This document shows positions 34,067-42,856 of a stretch of DNA of 64,000 nt, one piece after another (the stretch's first letter is position 1; every line of letters starts with the position of its first letter). Under the pieces are notes generated by a model. It did no database searches and was not told the DNA's origin. It saw nothing but the letters and a program-made list of their open reading frames with translations. The stretch spans positions 186,001-250,000 of the forward strand of contig NZ_BMZD01000004.1 in assembly GCF_014652615.1 (NCBI RefSeq), written 5' to 3'. This DNA comes from Novosphingobium arvoryzae (lineage in GTDB: Bacteria; Pseudomonadota; Alphaproteobacteria; Sphingomonadales; Sphingomonadaceae). The position numbers and the translations under genes were made by a program.

Positions 34067-34645
34067 GTGAGACATGACCGCTTTCATGGCCGCGTTGGCG
34101 GCGCGGGCCGGGGCTGCGACCGGCCGGGCTGCCAGGAGGCAGGGGAATTCCGCGCGCCCGGTCCGCGCGGCTCCAGCTTTGACGGGCCGGGCGATTACCG
34201 CTGGTTCTGCCTGGATCACGTGCGTGAATTCAACGCCGGGTATGACTGGTTTGAGGGCATGACGCAGGAGGAAATCCTGCGCGCGCAGTCTCCGGTCCAC
34301 GGGTGGGAGCGGGAAACCCGCGCGTTCAGCCCGACTGCGGGGATCGATTCGGCCCCGCGCTGGGCCGACTTTGCCGACCCGCTGGAAGCAATCAGCGCCC
34401 GCGCCCGCGCGCGCCGCCCGGCCCAGCGCAAGGACGGCCGGGCGGTAACGCCGGATGAGCGCAAGGCGCTCGACGTGCTGGGGCTGCCGCTCGATTCGGA
34501 CCGCTCGATGCTGCGCAGTCGCTATTCCGCGCTGGTGCGCGAATATCACCCGGATCGGAACGGCGGCGACCGCAGTTTCGAAAAACAGCTGCAGAAAGTG
34601 GTCGAAGCCTATCAGTTGCTGCGCAAGGCGGCTGCGTTCGCCTGA
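34067..34645 (+). CDS. DnaJ-domain protein, alphaproteobacterial type
   Basis: A 192-residue protein. The N-terminal part has a CxxxxC motif and related Cys (GCDRPGCQEAGEFRAP ... WFCLDHVREFNAGYDWFEGM). The C-terminal J domain includes DVLGLPLDSDRSMLRSRYSALVREYHPDRNGG with the HPD motif needed to stimulate DnaK. I chose GTG 34067 (MRHDRFHGRV), which matches related proteins that begin close to the RFHGR motif and has GGAAG just upstream; ATG 34025 would overlap the bolA start. Confidence 0.82.
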   Translation: MRHDRFHGRVGGAGRGCDRPGCQEAGEFRAPGPRGSSFDGPGDYRWFCLDHVREFNAGYDWFEGMTQEEILRAQSPVHGWERETRAFSPTAGIDSAPRWADFADPLEAISARARARRPAQRKDGRAVTPDERKALDVLGLPLDSDRSMLRSRYSALVREYHPDRNGGDRSFEKQLQKVVEAYQLLRKAAAFA

Positions 34646-34655
34646 GGCTTCAGGC
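34640..34655. terminator. Hairpin built around two convergent stop codons
   Basis: GCCTGA-GGCT-TCAGGC: the left arm contains the TGA of the DnaJ-domain gene, the right arm the complement of the TGA of the minus-strand SRPBCC gene. The stem is 6 bp with no T run, so it is a weak terminator at best. Confidence 0.3.
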
Positions 34656-35090
34656 CCCTTCGCACAGCGCCTGCAACTGGTCGGCGCAGATGCCCCAGCC
34701 TTCCGCGAACCCCATTTCCTTGTGATGGGCCATGCTTTCCGGCGTCCAGTGGCGGGCGCGGGCGGTGTAGCGGGTGCCGGAGCCTTCGGCCTCGACTTCC
34801 CAGATGCCCAGCATGAAGGGACCGGCAGGTTCCAGATCGCCCGTGATGGCATCGGTCATGGCAAAGCGGCGCCCTTCGTCCCAAGCGGCGATGAAGCCGG
34901 GGTGGCGGTTCACTTCGCCGTCCGGGCCGTGCATCACGATCAGCGATTGCCCGCCGGCAGCCCGGTCCATCCGCTCCACTTCGGCGCGCCAGGGGCGGGG
35001 GCACCACCATTCGCCCATGCGGTTCGTCAGCACATCCCAAACTTTGGCGGGCGGGGCGGCGATCAGGCGGGTGACGGACAACTCGTACAT
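34650..35090 (-). CDS. SRPBCC/AHSA1-type domain protein
   Basis: A 146-residue protein in which the helix-grip fold is recognisable: it begins YELSVTRLIAAPPAKVWDVLTNRMGEWW, followed by beta strands (GGQSLIVMHGPDGE, EGRRFAMTDAITG, PFMLGIWEVEAEGSGTRY) and a C-terminal helix with HHKEMGFAEGWGICADQLQ. Members bind hydrophobic ligands or act as small chaperones; the ligand is unknown. The start at 35090 has GGGAGAG upstream. It is cytoplasmic, with no signal peptide. Confidence 0.85.
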   Translation of the reverse strand: MYELSVTRLIAAPPAKVWDVLTNRMGEWWCPRPWRAEVERMDRAAGGQSLIVMHGPDGEVNRHPGFIAAWDEGRRFAMTDAITGDLEPAGPFMLGIWEVEAEGSGTRYTARARHWTPESMAHHKEMGFAEGWGICADQLQALCEGA

Positions 35091-35185
35091 GGGCTTGTGC
35101 TCTCTCCCGGCAGGACATTGAGTCGTGTTTTGCAATCTAATCCGTATTGCAGGACTGCCCGCGCGCGTATAGGCGCTTGTGTGCG

Positions 35186-36178
35186 ATGACACAGACCACG
35201 ACCGAACAGCTCGACACCCGCAACAAGACCGTGCTGCCCGCGCCGGACATCGAACTCGATGTGCGCGAGACGTTCGGGATCGATATCGACATGAAGGTTC
35301 CGGCCTTCTCGATTGCCGATGAACGCGTGCCTGACCGCGATGACAGCTATGTGTTCGATCCGGACACCACGCTGGCAATCCTGGCGGGCTTTGCCTTCAA
35401 TCGCCGCGTGATGGTGCAGGGCTATCACGGCACGGGCAAGTCGACCCATATCGAACAGGTCGCCGCGCGCCTGAACTGGCCGTGCATCCGCATCAACCTT
35501 GACGCGCACATCAGCCGTATCGACCTGATCGGGCGCGATGCGATCGTGCTGCGCGATGGCCTGCAAGTCACCGAATTCCGCGAAGGCCTGCTGCCCTGGG
35601 CGCTGCAGCATCCGGTCGCGCTGGTGTTCGACGAATACGACGCGGGCCGCCCGGACGTGATGTTCGTGATCCAGCGCGTGCTGGAAACCGAAGGCAAGCT
35701 GACCCTGCTTGACCAGAACCGCGTGATCCGCCCGGACAAGTATTTCCGCCTGTTTGCCACCGCCAACACGGTTGGCCTGGGTGACACCAGCGGGCTCTAT
35801 CATGGGACGCAGGCGATCAACCAGGGCCAGATGGACCGCTGGAACATCGTCGTCGGGCTGAACTATCTGCCGGCCGCGGTCGAAAGCGAAATCGTGCTGA
35901 AGAAGGTTGACGGCGTGTCCGACAACGTCGTCAGCAACATGGTCAAGGTCGCTGACCTGACCCGCCAGGGCTTCATCAACGGCGATATCTCCACCGTGAT
36001 GAGCCCGCGCACGGTCATCACCTGGGCGCAGAACACCGCGATCTTCAAGGATCCGGGCTTCGCCTTCCGCCTCTCGTTCCTCAACAAGTGCGATGAGACG
36101 GAACGGATGCTGGTGGCGGAATACTATCAGCGCGTCTTCGGGCAGGACCTGCCGGAAAGCGTGGTCGGGCGGGGCTAA
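35186..36178 (+). CDS. cobS: Cobaltochelatase subunit CobS-like AAA+ ATPase
   Basis: A 330-residue protein. AAA+ features: Walker [10 protein letters not shown] at about residue 88, the [16 protein letters not shown] segment, Walker [16 protein letters not shown], sensor [10 protein letters not shown], and the [15 protein letters not shown] end of CobS. In aerobic cobalamin synthesis CobS with CobT and CobN inserts Co2+ into hydrogenobyrinate diamide. Many alphaproteobacteria keep CobS/CobT pairs. cobT, normally next door, is not in this window. The stop overlaps the start of the following thioredoxin-like gene (TAATG). Confidence 0.93.
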   Translation: MTQTTTEQLDTRNKTVLPAPDIELDVRETFGIDIDMKVPAFSIADERVPDRDDSYVFDPDTTLAILAGFAFNRRVMVQGYHGTGKSTHIEQVAARLNWPCIRINLDAHISRIDLIGRDAIVLRDGLQVTEFREGLLPWALQHPVALVFDEYDAGRPDVMFVIQRVLETEGKLTLLDQNRVIRPDKYFRLFATANTVGLGDTSGLYHGTQAINQGQMDRWNIVVGLNYLPAAVESEIVLKKVDGVSDNVVSNMVKVADLTRQGFINGDISTVMSPRTVITWAQNTAIFKDPGFAFRLSFLNKCDETERMLVAEYYQRVFGQDLPESVVGRG

Positions 36179-36678
36179 TGCTCCGCCGACTGGCGCCCGC
36201 GCTGCTGCTGGCGCTGGTTGTGCCCGGCGCATCCGCATGGGCCGCTTCGACGCCGGCTGAACAATCGGCCTATTATCCCGCCGCTGCCGACGCCCGCGCC
36301 GATCTGGACGCGGCGCTGGCGGAAGCGGCGCGCACTGGCCGGTCTGCCGTGATCGTGTTCGGCGGTGACTGGTGCCATGACAGCACGGGCCTTGCCAAAG
36401 TGCTGACCAGCCCGGCATTCCGCGATGAGTTCGGCGCGCGGTTCAGCGTCACCTTCATCGATGTCGGCGTGCCGCAGACCGGTAATGGCCGAAACCTCGA
36501 CCTGATCGCCCGGTACGGTGTGAAGCGGATGCGCGGCACGCCCGCGATGTTCGTGATTGGCCCGGATGGCGCTGCGCGCAATTCGCGCCGCGACGCGCAA
36601 GGCTGGCGCAATGCCGATAGCCGGGGCGAGGCGGCGATCCTCGACTGGTTCCGCCGCCTCTCCGCCAAGCAGGATTAG
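36178..36678 (+). CDS. Exported thioredoxin-fold protein with a single active-site Cys
   Basis: A 166-residue protein. The signal peptide is about residues 1-23 (LAPALLLALVVPGASAWAA). The thioredoxin-like core is SAVIVFGGDWCHDSTGLAKVL, with W65-C66 but Ser at residue 69 in place of the second Cys (CHDS). A cis-Pro loop (MRGTPAMFVIGPDG) follows. It lacks the CxxC redox pair, so it cannot be a classical disulfide reductase; a monothiol or structural role fits better. It is coupled to cobS by TAATG and converges on the oxidoreductase gene. Confidence 0.8.
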   Translation: MLRRLAPALLLALVVPGASAWAASTPAEQSAYYPAAADARADLDAALAEAARTGRSAVIVFGGDWCHDSTGLAKVLTSPAFRDEFGARFSVTFIDVGVPQTGNGRNLDLIARYGVKRMRGTPAMFVIGPDGAARNSRRDAQGWRNADSRGEAAILDWFRRLSAKQD

Positions 36679-37787
36679 CCGTTCGGCGTCACCAGATACT
36701 TCTCGCCCGTGCGGCGGGCGTTGTATTCGCTGACGGCGGCCTTGGTCAGCATTTCCTCCAGCGAGACATGCGCCTTGTAGTGGCTGGCGAACGTGGTGGT
36801 CAGGTCCTTCATCACCCGCGCGCGCATCCGGCCGACCACTTCCGGGCCAGCCTTCATCATGAACGGGGTCAGCAGCCAGCCCGCCAGATCCCAGGTCAGC
36901 CCGAAAGCGCGGTTCAGGATCGTCGGGCCAATGTCCAGCGCGCCATAGATGTAGACCTTCTTGGGTTCGGACGAGCCATAACGGCTGAACGCCGCGCCCC
37001 GGCTGGCGGCAGCCTCCATCGCGGTCAGGATCTGCCCGGCCAGCGTGCCGCCGCCGATGGGGTCAAAGCCCAGCATCGCCTTCGTTTCGGCAATCGCGTC
37101 GATCAGCTTGGGCATGAAGTCGGCATCGGTCATGTTGAGCACGTGGGTTGCGCCCAGGTCCTTCAGCAGCTTCACCTGCGCTTCGCTGCGCACGATGTTG
37201 ACCAGCGGAATGTTGTCCTCAAGGCAGATCTTGACCAGCATCTGTCCCAGGTTCGATGCGGCGGCGGCGTGGACCAGGCCGGTGAAGCCTTCCAGCTTCA
37301 TCGTCTCGGTAAAGCCCAGCGCGGTCATCGGATTGACGAAGCTGGACGCGGCCTGTTCGGCGCTGACGCCGTCATCCACGGCAAAGGCCATGCTGGCATC
37401 GCACGTGGCATAGGTCGCATAGGCGGTGCCCGGCACACAGGCCACGCGCTTGCCCATCAGCGCCTGCGCGGCCGGCGCGTCACCCGCCGCGACGACGATT
37501 CCCGCCGCCTCGTTGCCCGCCGGCATCGCCATGCCGTGGCGTGCCTTGAACGCGCGGGTGGCGGCGTCGGGCATCTTCGCCACGACCTTGCCGGGGGTAT
37601 AGACCGCGTTGTCGGTATCGGCGGAAGCGAACAGCAGGCCCAGGTCCGACGGGTTGATCGGGGTCGCCTCCACCTTGATCAGCACCTGGCTGCCGGTCGG
37701 CGCATCCCAACTGTGGTCGTTCAGCTGGACGGTCAGCGTGCCATCGGCGTCAAGCTGGGTGGTGAGCTGCTGGCCCGTGAAAGTCAT
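36675..37787 (-). CDS. Zinc-independent MDR-family oxidoreductase (quinone-oxidoreductase-like)
   Basis: A 370-residue medium-chain dehydrogenase/reductase. It has the GroES-like part (VLIKVEATPINPSDLGLLFA, GNEAAGIVVAAGD, GKRVACVPGTAYATYATC) and a Rossmann domain with HAAAASNLGQMLVKICLEDNIPLVNIVRSEAQVKLLKDLGATHVLN. The canonical AxxGxxG glycine motif is replaced by AAASNLGQ, as in a subset of the family. No catalytic-zinc ligand set is evident. It probably reduces an enone or quinone with NADPH; the substrate is unknown. Confidence 0.85.
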   Translation of the reverse strand: MTFTGQQLTTQLDADGTLTVQLNDHSWDAPTGSQVLIKVEATPINPSDLGLLFASADTDNAVYTPGKVVAKMPDAATRAFKARHGMAMPAGNEAAGIVVAAGDAPAAQALMGKRVACVPGTAYATYATCDASMAFAVDDGVSAEQAASSFVNPMTALGFTETMKLEGFTGLVHAAAASNLGQMLVKICLEDNIPLVNIVRSEAQVKLLKDLGATHVLNMTDADFMPKLIDAIAETKAMLGFDPIGGGTLAGQILTAMEAAASRGAAFSRYGSSEPKKVYIYGALDIGPTILNRAFGLTWDLAGWLLTPFMMKAGPEVVGRMRARVMKDLTTTFASHYKAHVSLEEMLTKAAVSEYNARRTGEKYLVTPNG

Positions 37788-37843
37788 GGTTGTCTCCCGA
37801 ATCCTGCCGCGTTGTGCGGCGTTTCAGATTGCAACCTAACCTG

Positions 37844-38590
37844 TCACTCGCCGGGGTAAAGCGCCTTGGTGAAGTAAAGCCCATCGCTCGGCGCGTTGAG
37901 GCCCAGCGCCTTCCGGTTGCGCGCGGCGAGAGCTTCGCCAACCTGTTCCTCGCGCCAGCGACCCATGCCGACCAGCGTCAGGCAGCCGACCATCGAGCGA
38001 ACCTGGTGGTGCAGGAAACTGCGCGCGGCGGCATGGATGCGCACTTCATCGCCCACGCGCTCGACCGCCAGACGGTCCAGTGTCTTGACCGGACTGGCCG
38101 ACTGGCAATGAACGGAGCGGAACGTAGTGAAATCGTGCCGCCCGACCAGCGCCTGTGCGGCGCGGTGCATCGCTTCCGCGTCCAGCGGTTGCGAAACCTG
38201 CCAGGCCCGCTGGCGTTCCAGCGTCAGCGGCGCGCGGCGGTTGACGATGCGATAGAGGTATTCGCGGCCCGTGCAGGAAAACCGTGCGTGCCAGTCATCC
38301 GCCACGACTGCGCAGGCCAGCACGGCGACCGGGGCGGGGCGCAAGTGCGCGTTCAGCGCCTCCATCAGCCGGAACGGGGCAATGTCCTTGGCCACATCGA
38401 TATGCGCGCGCATGGCGAGGGCGTGGACGCCCGCGTCGGTACGTCCGGCCGCGTGCATGATGATGTCTTCGCCGGTCACGGCATGGGCGGCATCCTCCAC
38501 CGCCTGCTGCACGGAGGGGCCATGCGCTTGCCGTTGCAGGCCCATGAAGGGCGTGCCATCGAATTCCAGCGTGAGCGCAAAGCGGGTCAA
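37844..38590 (-). CDS. truA: tRNA pseudouridine(38-40) synthase TruA
   Basis: A 248-residue protein. Motifs: [14 protein letters not shown], then [14 protein letters not shown] with the catalytic Asp in [35 protein letters not shown], and [20 protein letters not shown]. It isomerises U38-U40 in the tRNA anticodon arm. The start is TTG 38590, whose last bases form the TGA stop of fmt (TTGA overlap); the protein then begins [12 protein letters not shown], the normal TruA start. The length is typical. Confidence 0.97.
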   Translation of the reverse strand: MTRFALTLEFDGTPFMGLQRQAHGPSVQQAVEDAAHAVTGEDIIMHAAGRTDAGVHALAMRAHIDVAKDIAPFRLMEALNAHLRPAPVAVLACAVVADDWHARFSCTGREYLYRIVNRRAPLTLERQRAWQVSQPLDAEAMHRAAQALVGRHDFTTFRSVHCQSASPVKTLDRLAVERVGDEVRIHAAARSFLHHQVRSMVGCLTLVGMGRWREEQVGEALAARNRKALGLNAPSDGLYFTKALYPGE

Positions 38591-39504
38591 GCGAGGGCCG
38601 TCCCGGCGGGAATCGCCCGTCCGCGCAGCAGCGCCGCGCGGTCCATCACCGGGCGGCCGGCGCGCTGGATCAGGACGGGGCGGATCGCGCTCTCGGCGCA
38701 GGCGATGGTCAGTTGATCGTCCAGCGTTTCGCCGGGTTTGCCAGAGCCGTTCACGACTTCTGCCGCCAGCACCCGATACCGCTCGCCGTCCAGCTCGAAA
38801 AACGCCCCCGGCGCGGGTGCAAAGGCGCGGACCTGACGCTCCACTTCAGCAGCAGCGCGGGTAAAGTCCAGCCGGCTCTCGGCCTTGTCGATCTTTGCGG
38901 CATAGGTCACGCCGTCATCCGGCTGGAGCCGGGGCGGATGTGCGGGCAGGTCGGCCAGCACGTCCAGCAGCAGCCGTCCGCCCAGTTCCGCCAGTTCCGC
39001 TGTCAGTTCGCCCGCCGTCTTGCCGTCCACAGCCGTGCGGACTTCCGCCAGCATCGGCCCGGTATCCAGACCGGCTTCCATCTGCATGATCGTCACGCCG
39101 GTTTCGGTATCCCCAGCCAGGATCGCCCGCTGGATCGGCGCCGCACCCCGCCAGCGCGGCAGCAGGCTGGCGTGGATGTTGATACAGCCGTGGCGCGGCG
39201 CATCCAGCACCGCGCGCGGCAGGATCAGGCCATAGGCGGCAACGATCGCCACATCGGCGTTGAGCGCGGCAAACGCGGCCTGCTCCTCCGCGCCCTTCAG
39301 CGACACGGGATGACGCACAGCAATTCCCCGCGCCTCGGCCTCGCGCTGGACGGGGGAGGGCTGCAACTGCTTGCCCCGGCCCGCCGGGCGCGGCGGCTGG
39401 GAATAGACGCACGCGATCTCGTGCCCCGCCTCGACCAGTGCGACCAGCGCCGGGACGGCGAAATCCGGGGTTCCCATGAAGATGATGCGCAATTTCGAGG
39501 ACAT
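38587..39504 (-). CDS. fmt: Methionyl-tRNA formyltransferase
   Basis: A 305-residue protein beginning [20 protein letters not shown]. The formyltransferase motif [23 protein letters not shown] supplies the catalytic Asn-His pair, and GLDTGPML the Asp. The C-terminal tRNA-binding domain includes [16 protein letters not shown]. It formylates initiator Met-tRNA using 10-formyl-THF. Its usual partner def lies nearby at 40202 on the other strand, not in the same operon. It overlaps truA downstream. Confidence 0.97.
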   Translation of the reverse strand: MSSKLRIIFMGTPDFAVPALVALVEAGHEIACVYSQPPRPAGRGKQLQPSPVQREAEARGIAVRHPVSLKGAEEQAAFAALNADVAIVAAYGLILPRAVLDAPRHGCINIHASLLPRWRGAAPIQRAILAGDTETGVTIMQMEAGLDTGPMLAEVRTAVDGKTAGELTAELAELGGRLLLDVLADLPAHPPRLQPDDGVTYAAKIDKAESRLDFTRAAAEVERQVRAFAPAPGAFFELDGERYRVLAAEVVNGSGKPGETLDDQLTIACAESAIRPVLIQRAGRPVMDRAALLRGRAIPAGTALA

Positions 39505-39547
39505 TGGTGGCTTTCCGTTTTCCGGCCTGTGCCCTATCTGTCGGGCG

Positions 39548-40144
39548 ATGGCATCGCAAGAGATCGAAACGCTGACCTCCGCCCTGTCGCGGCTCCCCGG
39601 CCTCGGCCCGCGCTCGGCCCGGCGGGCTGTGCTGTGGCTGATCAAGCGGCGCGAAACCTCGCTGGTGCAACTGCTCGACGCGCTCGACGCGGTGCGCGGC
39701 ACGCTGGTTGAATGTGACACCTGCGGCAATGTCGATACCACCAACCCGTGCGCGATCTGCGCCGATCCGCGCCGCGATGCGCGCTCGCTCTGTGTGGTGG
39801 AGGATGTCGCGGACCTCTGGGCGCTGGACCGGGCGCGGCTGTTCACCGGGCGCTATCACGTGCTGGGCGGGCGGCTTTCCGCGCTGGAAGGCGTCCGGCC
39901 CGAAGATCTCACCATCGGCCAGCTGATCCAGCGCGTTTCGCAGGGCGGGATCGATGAAGTGGTGCTGGCGATGAATGCCACGCTGGAGGGGCAGACCACC
40001 GCGCACTACATTGCCGAGCGGCTGGAAGGCTATCCGGTGCGGATTACCCAGCTGGCCCATGGCCTGCCGGTGGGCGGAGAGCTCGATTACCTCGATGAAG
40101 GCACGCTGGCGCAGGCGCTGCGCGCGCGGCGGCCGGTGGCCTGA
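39548..40144 (+). CDS. recR: Recombination mediator RecR
   Basis: A 198-residue protein. Helix-hairpin-helix [23 protein letters not shown] at the N-terminus, the C4 zinc finger [22 protein letters not shown], the Toprim segment [28 protein letters not shown], and the Walker-B-like [28 protein letters not shown] end. With RecF/RecO it loads RecA onto SSB-covered gaps. ATG 39548 is the start; it is divergent from fmt across 43 bases. Confidence 0.98.
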   Translation: MASQEIETLTSALSRLPGLGPRSARRAVLWLIKRRETSLVQLLDALDAVRGTLVECDTCGNVDTTNPCAICADPRRDARSLCVVEDVADLWALDRARLFTGRYHVLGGRLSALEGVRPEDLTIGQLIQRVSQGGIDEVVLAMNATLEGQTTAHYIAERLEGYPVRITQLAHGLPVGGELDYLDEGTLAQALRARRPVA

Positions 40145-40201
40145 GGGGGCGCCTAAGTCGACGGCTTGAGATTCGGGCGTAACGCCCCTATCTGGCCCCT
40201 T

Positions 40202-40771
40202 ATGGCTATCCGTGAAATCATCGAAGTTCCCGACCCGCGCCTGAAAGTGGTGTCCGAACCCGTCACCACGTTCGACGACGAGCTGAAAACGCTGGTCGAG
40301 GACATGTTCGAGACGATGTACGATGCCCCCGGCATCGGCCTCGCCGCGATTCAGGTTGGCGTGCCGCTTCGCGTGCTGGTGATCGATCTGCAACCGGACG
40401 ATCCGGATGCCGAACCCGAAGTGTGCACCGCGCACGGCGGGCACCACCACACCCACCAGCCGACCAAGCGCGAACCGCGCGTGTTCATCAACCCGGAAAT
40501 CCTGGATCCTTCGGAAGAACACTCGGTCTATCAGGAAGGGTGCCTGTCGGTCCCGGAAATTTACGCCGAAGTCGAACGCCCCGCGCGCATCCGCGCCCGC
40601 TGGCAGGACATTGACGGGAATACCCACGAAGAGGACATGGACGGCCTGATGGCCACCTGTCTCCAGCACGAGATGGACCACCTCGAAGGCGTGCTGTTCA
40701 TCGATCACCTGTCGCGCCTGAAGCGGCAGATGGCGCTGAAGAAGCTGGACAAGCTGCGCAAGGTCGCCTGA
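40202..40771 (+). CDS. def: Peptide deformylase with a His-rich insertion
   Basis: A 189-residue protein with all three catalytic motifs: GIGLAAIQ (residues 44-51), EGCLSVP (112-118, Cys ligand C114), and HEMDH (156-160, two His ligands and the catalytic Glu). It removes the N-formyl group from nascent proteins. Between the first two motifs lies an insertion at about residues 70-92 containing C75 and five His (AHGGHHHTHQPT), unlike the acidic loop usually found there. Initiation is ATG 40202, just after a purine-poor leader. Confidence 0.97.
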   Translation: MAIREIIEVPDPRLKVVSEPVTTFDDELKTLVEDMFETMYDAPGIGLAAIQVGVPLRVLVIDLQPDDPDAEPEVCTAHGGHHHTHQPTKREPRVFINPEILDPSEEHSVYQEGCLSVPEIYAEVERPARIRARWQDIDGNTHEEDMDGLMATCLQHEMDHLEGVLFIDHLSRLKRQMALKKLDKLRKVA

Positions 40772-40839
40772 CCGTAACGGGTGTTGTGCTGGCGGGGAAC
40801 TGACGCTAGGTTCACATTTCGTTCCAGATAGGGGCCGAT

Positions 40840-42267
40840 GTGGATTCGCCGTTTGTCATTGTCGTAATCGTTGTTTTCGCGCTCGCACTGGGCGCTTTGC
40901 TGGGCTGGCTGCTGGCCAGTCGCCCGGTTCAGGATCTGCGCGCGCGGCTCGCGCAGGCCGAAGGTGCGGGCCGCGAACTGGATGACAAGTTCAAGGCCGC
41001 GATCCGCGATCTGGCTGCCGCGAGCGAGCGGGCGGAGCGGGTCGATGCCATGCAGGATGAACTCGCCGCCGTGCGTCAGAACCGGGATACGCTGGCGGGC
41101 GAATTGGCAACCCTGCGCGCCAACGCGGCGCATTTCGAGGAGCAGAAGCGCCTGCTGCTGGCCGCGCAGGAGGGGCTGAAAAAGGAATTCGAGAACGCCG
41201 GGGCCAAAGTCCTTGAACGCGCGCAGGAAGCTCTGCTGGCGCAGGCCAAGGAACGCCTGGCGGTGTCCGAGGAAAAGAGCGCGGAAAAGATCAAGGCGCT
41301 GCTCCAGCCAGTCGGGGATCGCCTCAGGAGTTATGAGGAACAGGTCCAGAAGCTGGAAAAGGAACGGGTCGATGCATTCGGCAACCTGCAGGGCCTGATC
41401 CAGTCGCTGCGCGAGGGACAGGAACAGGTCCGGCGCGAGGCGCAGCGGCTGGGCAACTCGCTGACCAATGCCCCCAAGGCGCGCGGCCGTTGGGGAGAGC
41501 GCGCGCTCCAGAACGTGCTGGAGCAGTGTGGGCTGTCCGAGCACACCGACTTCGAGCTGGAGCATTCGCTGGATACCGAGGATGGCCGACTGCGCCCCGA
41601 TGCCATCGTGCACGTGCCTGGCCAGAAGAAGCTGGTGATCGACGCCAAGGTCTCGCTCAACGCCTATCAGGCCGCGTTCGAGGCCGATGACGAGGGCGAG
41701 CGCAAGCGCCACCTCGACCTGCACGCGCGCTCAATGCGCAACCATGTCCAGACGCTCGGCGCAAAAAGCTATCAAAGCCAGTTCGAGGAAGCGCCCGATT
41801 ACGTCGTGATGTTCGTCCCCGGCGAACACTTCGTTGCCGCCGCGCTCGAACACGATCCGGAACTGTGGGACTTTGCTTTCCGCAACAAGGTGCTGCTGGC
41901 CACGCCGACCAATCTGGTGGCAATCGCGCGCACCGTGGCGCTGGTGTGGAAGCAGGATCAGCTGGCGCGCGAGGCCGTGGAAATCGGCCGCATGGGCGGT
42001 GAACTCTATGACCGGATTGCGGTCGCGGCGGATCACCTCAAGGCGGTCGGCCCCTCGCTCGAACGTGCAGTGCGCAAGTACAACGATTTCGTCGGCAGCT
42101 TCGAACGCAACGTCATGACCTCTGGCCGCCGTCTGCGCGACAAGGGGATCGAGATCGGCAAGCGCGAGATCGAGGATATTCCGCTGGTCGAGGCGACCTC
42201 GCGGTATAATGATCACGCGGAAGCTGTTCAGCCGGCATTGCCGTCGACTGATGGCGAAGCTGCGTAA
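40840..42267 (+). CDS. rmuC: DNA recombination protein RmuC
   Basis: A 475-residue protein. One N-terminal membrane segment (FVIVVIVVFALALGALLGWLLA) anchors a long coiled coil (about residues 30-190, rich in Glu/Ala/Leu/Arg heptads). The RmuC nuclease-like domain follows: APKARGRWGERALQNVLEQCGLSEHTDFELEHS, RPDAIVHVPGQKKLVIDAKVSLNAYQAAFE, and YVVMFVPGEHFVAAALEHDPELWDFAFRNKVLLATPTNLVAIARTVA. E. coli RmuC limits inversions at short inverted repeats. Initiation is GTG 40840. A repeat element follows the gene. Confidence 0.95.
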   Translation: MDSPFVIVVIVVFALALGALLGWLLASRPVQDLRARLAQAEGAGRELDDKFKAAIRDLAAASERAERVDAMQDELAAVRQNRDTLAGELATLRANAAHFEEQKRLLLAAQEGLKKEFENAGAKVLERAQEALLAQAKERLAVSEEKSAEKIKALLQPVGDRLRSYEEQVQKLEKERVDAFGNLQGLIQSLREGQEQVRREAQRLGNSLTNAPKARGRWGERALQNVLEQCGLSEHTDFELEHSLDTEDGRLRPDAIVHVPGQKKLVIDAKVSLNAYQAAFEADDEGERKRHLDLHARSMRNHVQTLGAKSYQSQFEEAPDYVVMFVPGEHFVAAALEHDPELWDFAFRNKVLLATPTNLVAIARTVALVWKQDQLAREAVEIGRMGGELYDRIAVAADHLKAVGPSLERAVRKYNDFVGSFERNVMTSGRRLRDKGIEIGKREIEDIPLVEATSRYNDHAEAVQPALPSTDGEAA

Positions 42268-42312
42268 GCCAGTCCGCTCGCCCGATTACACGCAATGCCA
42301 CCAATTCCGCTC

Positions 42313-42384
42313 GTCCTGAGCTTGTCGCAGGACTGTCCTTCTTTCCCGCGCCAAGAAAAGGTAGTCCTTCGACAAGCTCAGGCC
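42313..42384. repeat. Sphingomonad-type intergenic palindromic repeat
   Basis: GTCCTGAGCTTGTCGCAGGACT (42313-42334, only 22 bases long) and its near-perfect inverted copy at 42363-42384 (AGTCCTTCGACAAGCTCAGG plus CC) form a long hairpin with a 28-base loop. The CTTCGACAAGCTCAGG core is a well-known dispersed intergenic repeat in sphingomonads; read through, it encodes VLRQAQDER. It lies in the 149-base gap between rmuC and the convergent META-domain gene and may help terminate both. Confidence 0.8.
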
Positions 42385-42416
42385 GGGCGGGCGGGGGGTA
42401 TCTCTTGGGTTCCGGC

Positions 42417-42812
42417 TTACTTGACCCGCCGCGCCTCGATCACGTGTGTTTTTGACCGCAGGGTCAGGGTTCCGCGTGTCACATCGACGGTCGGTTTGGC
42501 ACCCAGCAGGTCGGCCAATGCGCGTTCCTGATCCATCAGGCCTTCGCAATACATCATCGTCGACATGTAGGGGCCGCCGACCAGCTTGCCCTGCTCGATC
42601 ACCCATGTGCCGCCCTGGCCATTGCAGCCAACGGTCGCGCTCAGGCGGTCGCGCATGAAGCGAATCGCGGCGCGTGGGCTGGCGGGGGGCTTGCCGTCGA
42701 TCCGCACGATCTTCCATTCGGTGTCATGCAGCGCGGCATGGCGCGGGACCGAAGCGTGGGCGCAGGCGGAAAGAGACAGCGCGGCGGCGGCGAGGGTGAG
42801 GGAGCGGATCAT
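42417..42812 (-). CDS. META-domain (HslJ-like) lipoprotein
   Basis: A 131-residue protein. The signal peptide ends in a lipobox (LSLSACAHA; lipidated Cys at about residue 17). The mature part shows the META/HslJ pattern: HDTEWKIVRIDGKPP, then AAIRFMRDRLSATVGCNGQGG, GPYMSTMMYCEGLMDQERALADLL and a final strand pair. META proteins are associated with envelope stress and novobiocin resistance in E. coli (HslJ). It is likely anchored in the envelope. The start is ATG 42812. Confidence 0.85.
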   Translation of the reverse strand: MIRSLTLAAAALSLSACAHASVPRHAALHDTEWKIVRIDGKPPASPRAAIRFMRDRLSATVGCNGQGGTWVIEQGKLVGGPYMSTMMYCEGLMDQERALADLLGAKPTVDVTRGTLTLRSKTHVIEARRVK

Positions 42813-42856
42813 GGTGCGGGGTCTATTCCGCGCCGCCTGATCGCTGGCTGAACGGA

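Noticed and set aside
42313..42384. CRISPR repeat or attachment site
   Set aside because: Only two inverted copies, no direct repeats or regular spacers, and no integrase or cas gene; it fits a known dispersed palindrome.
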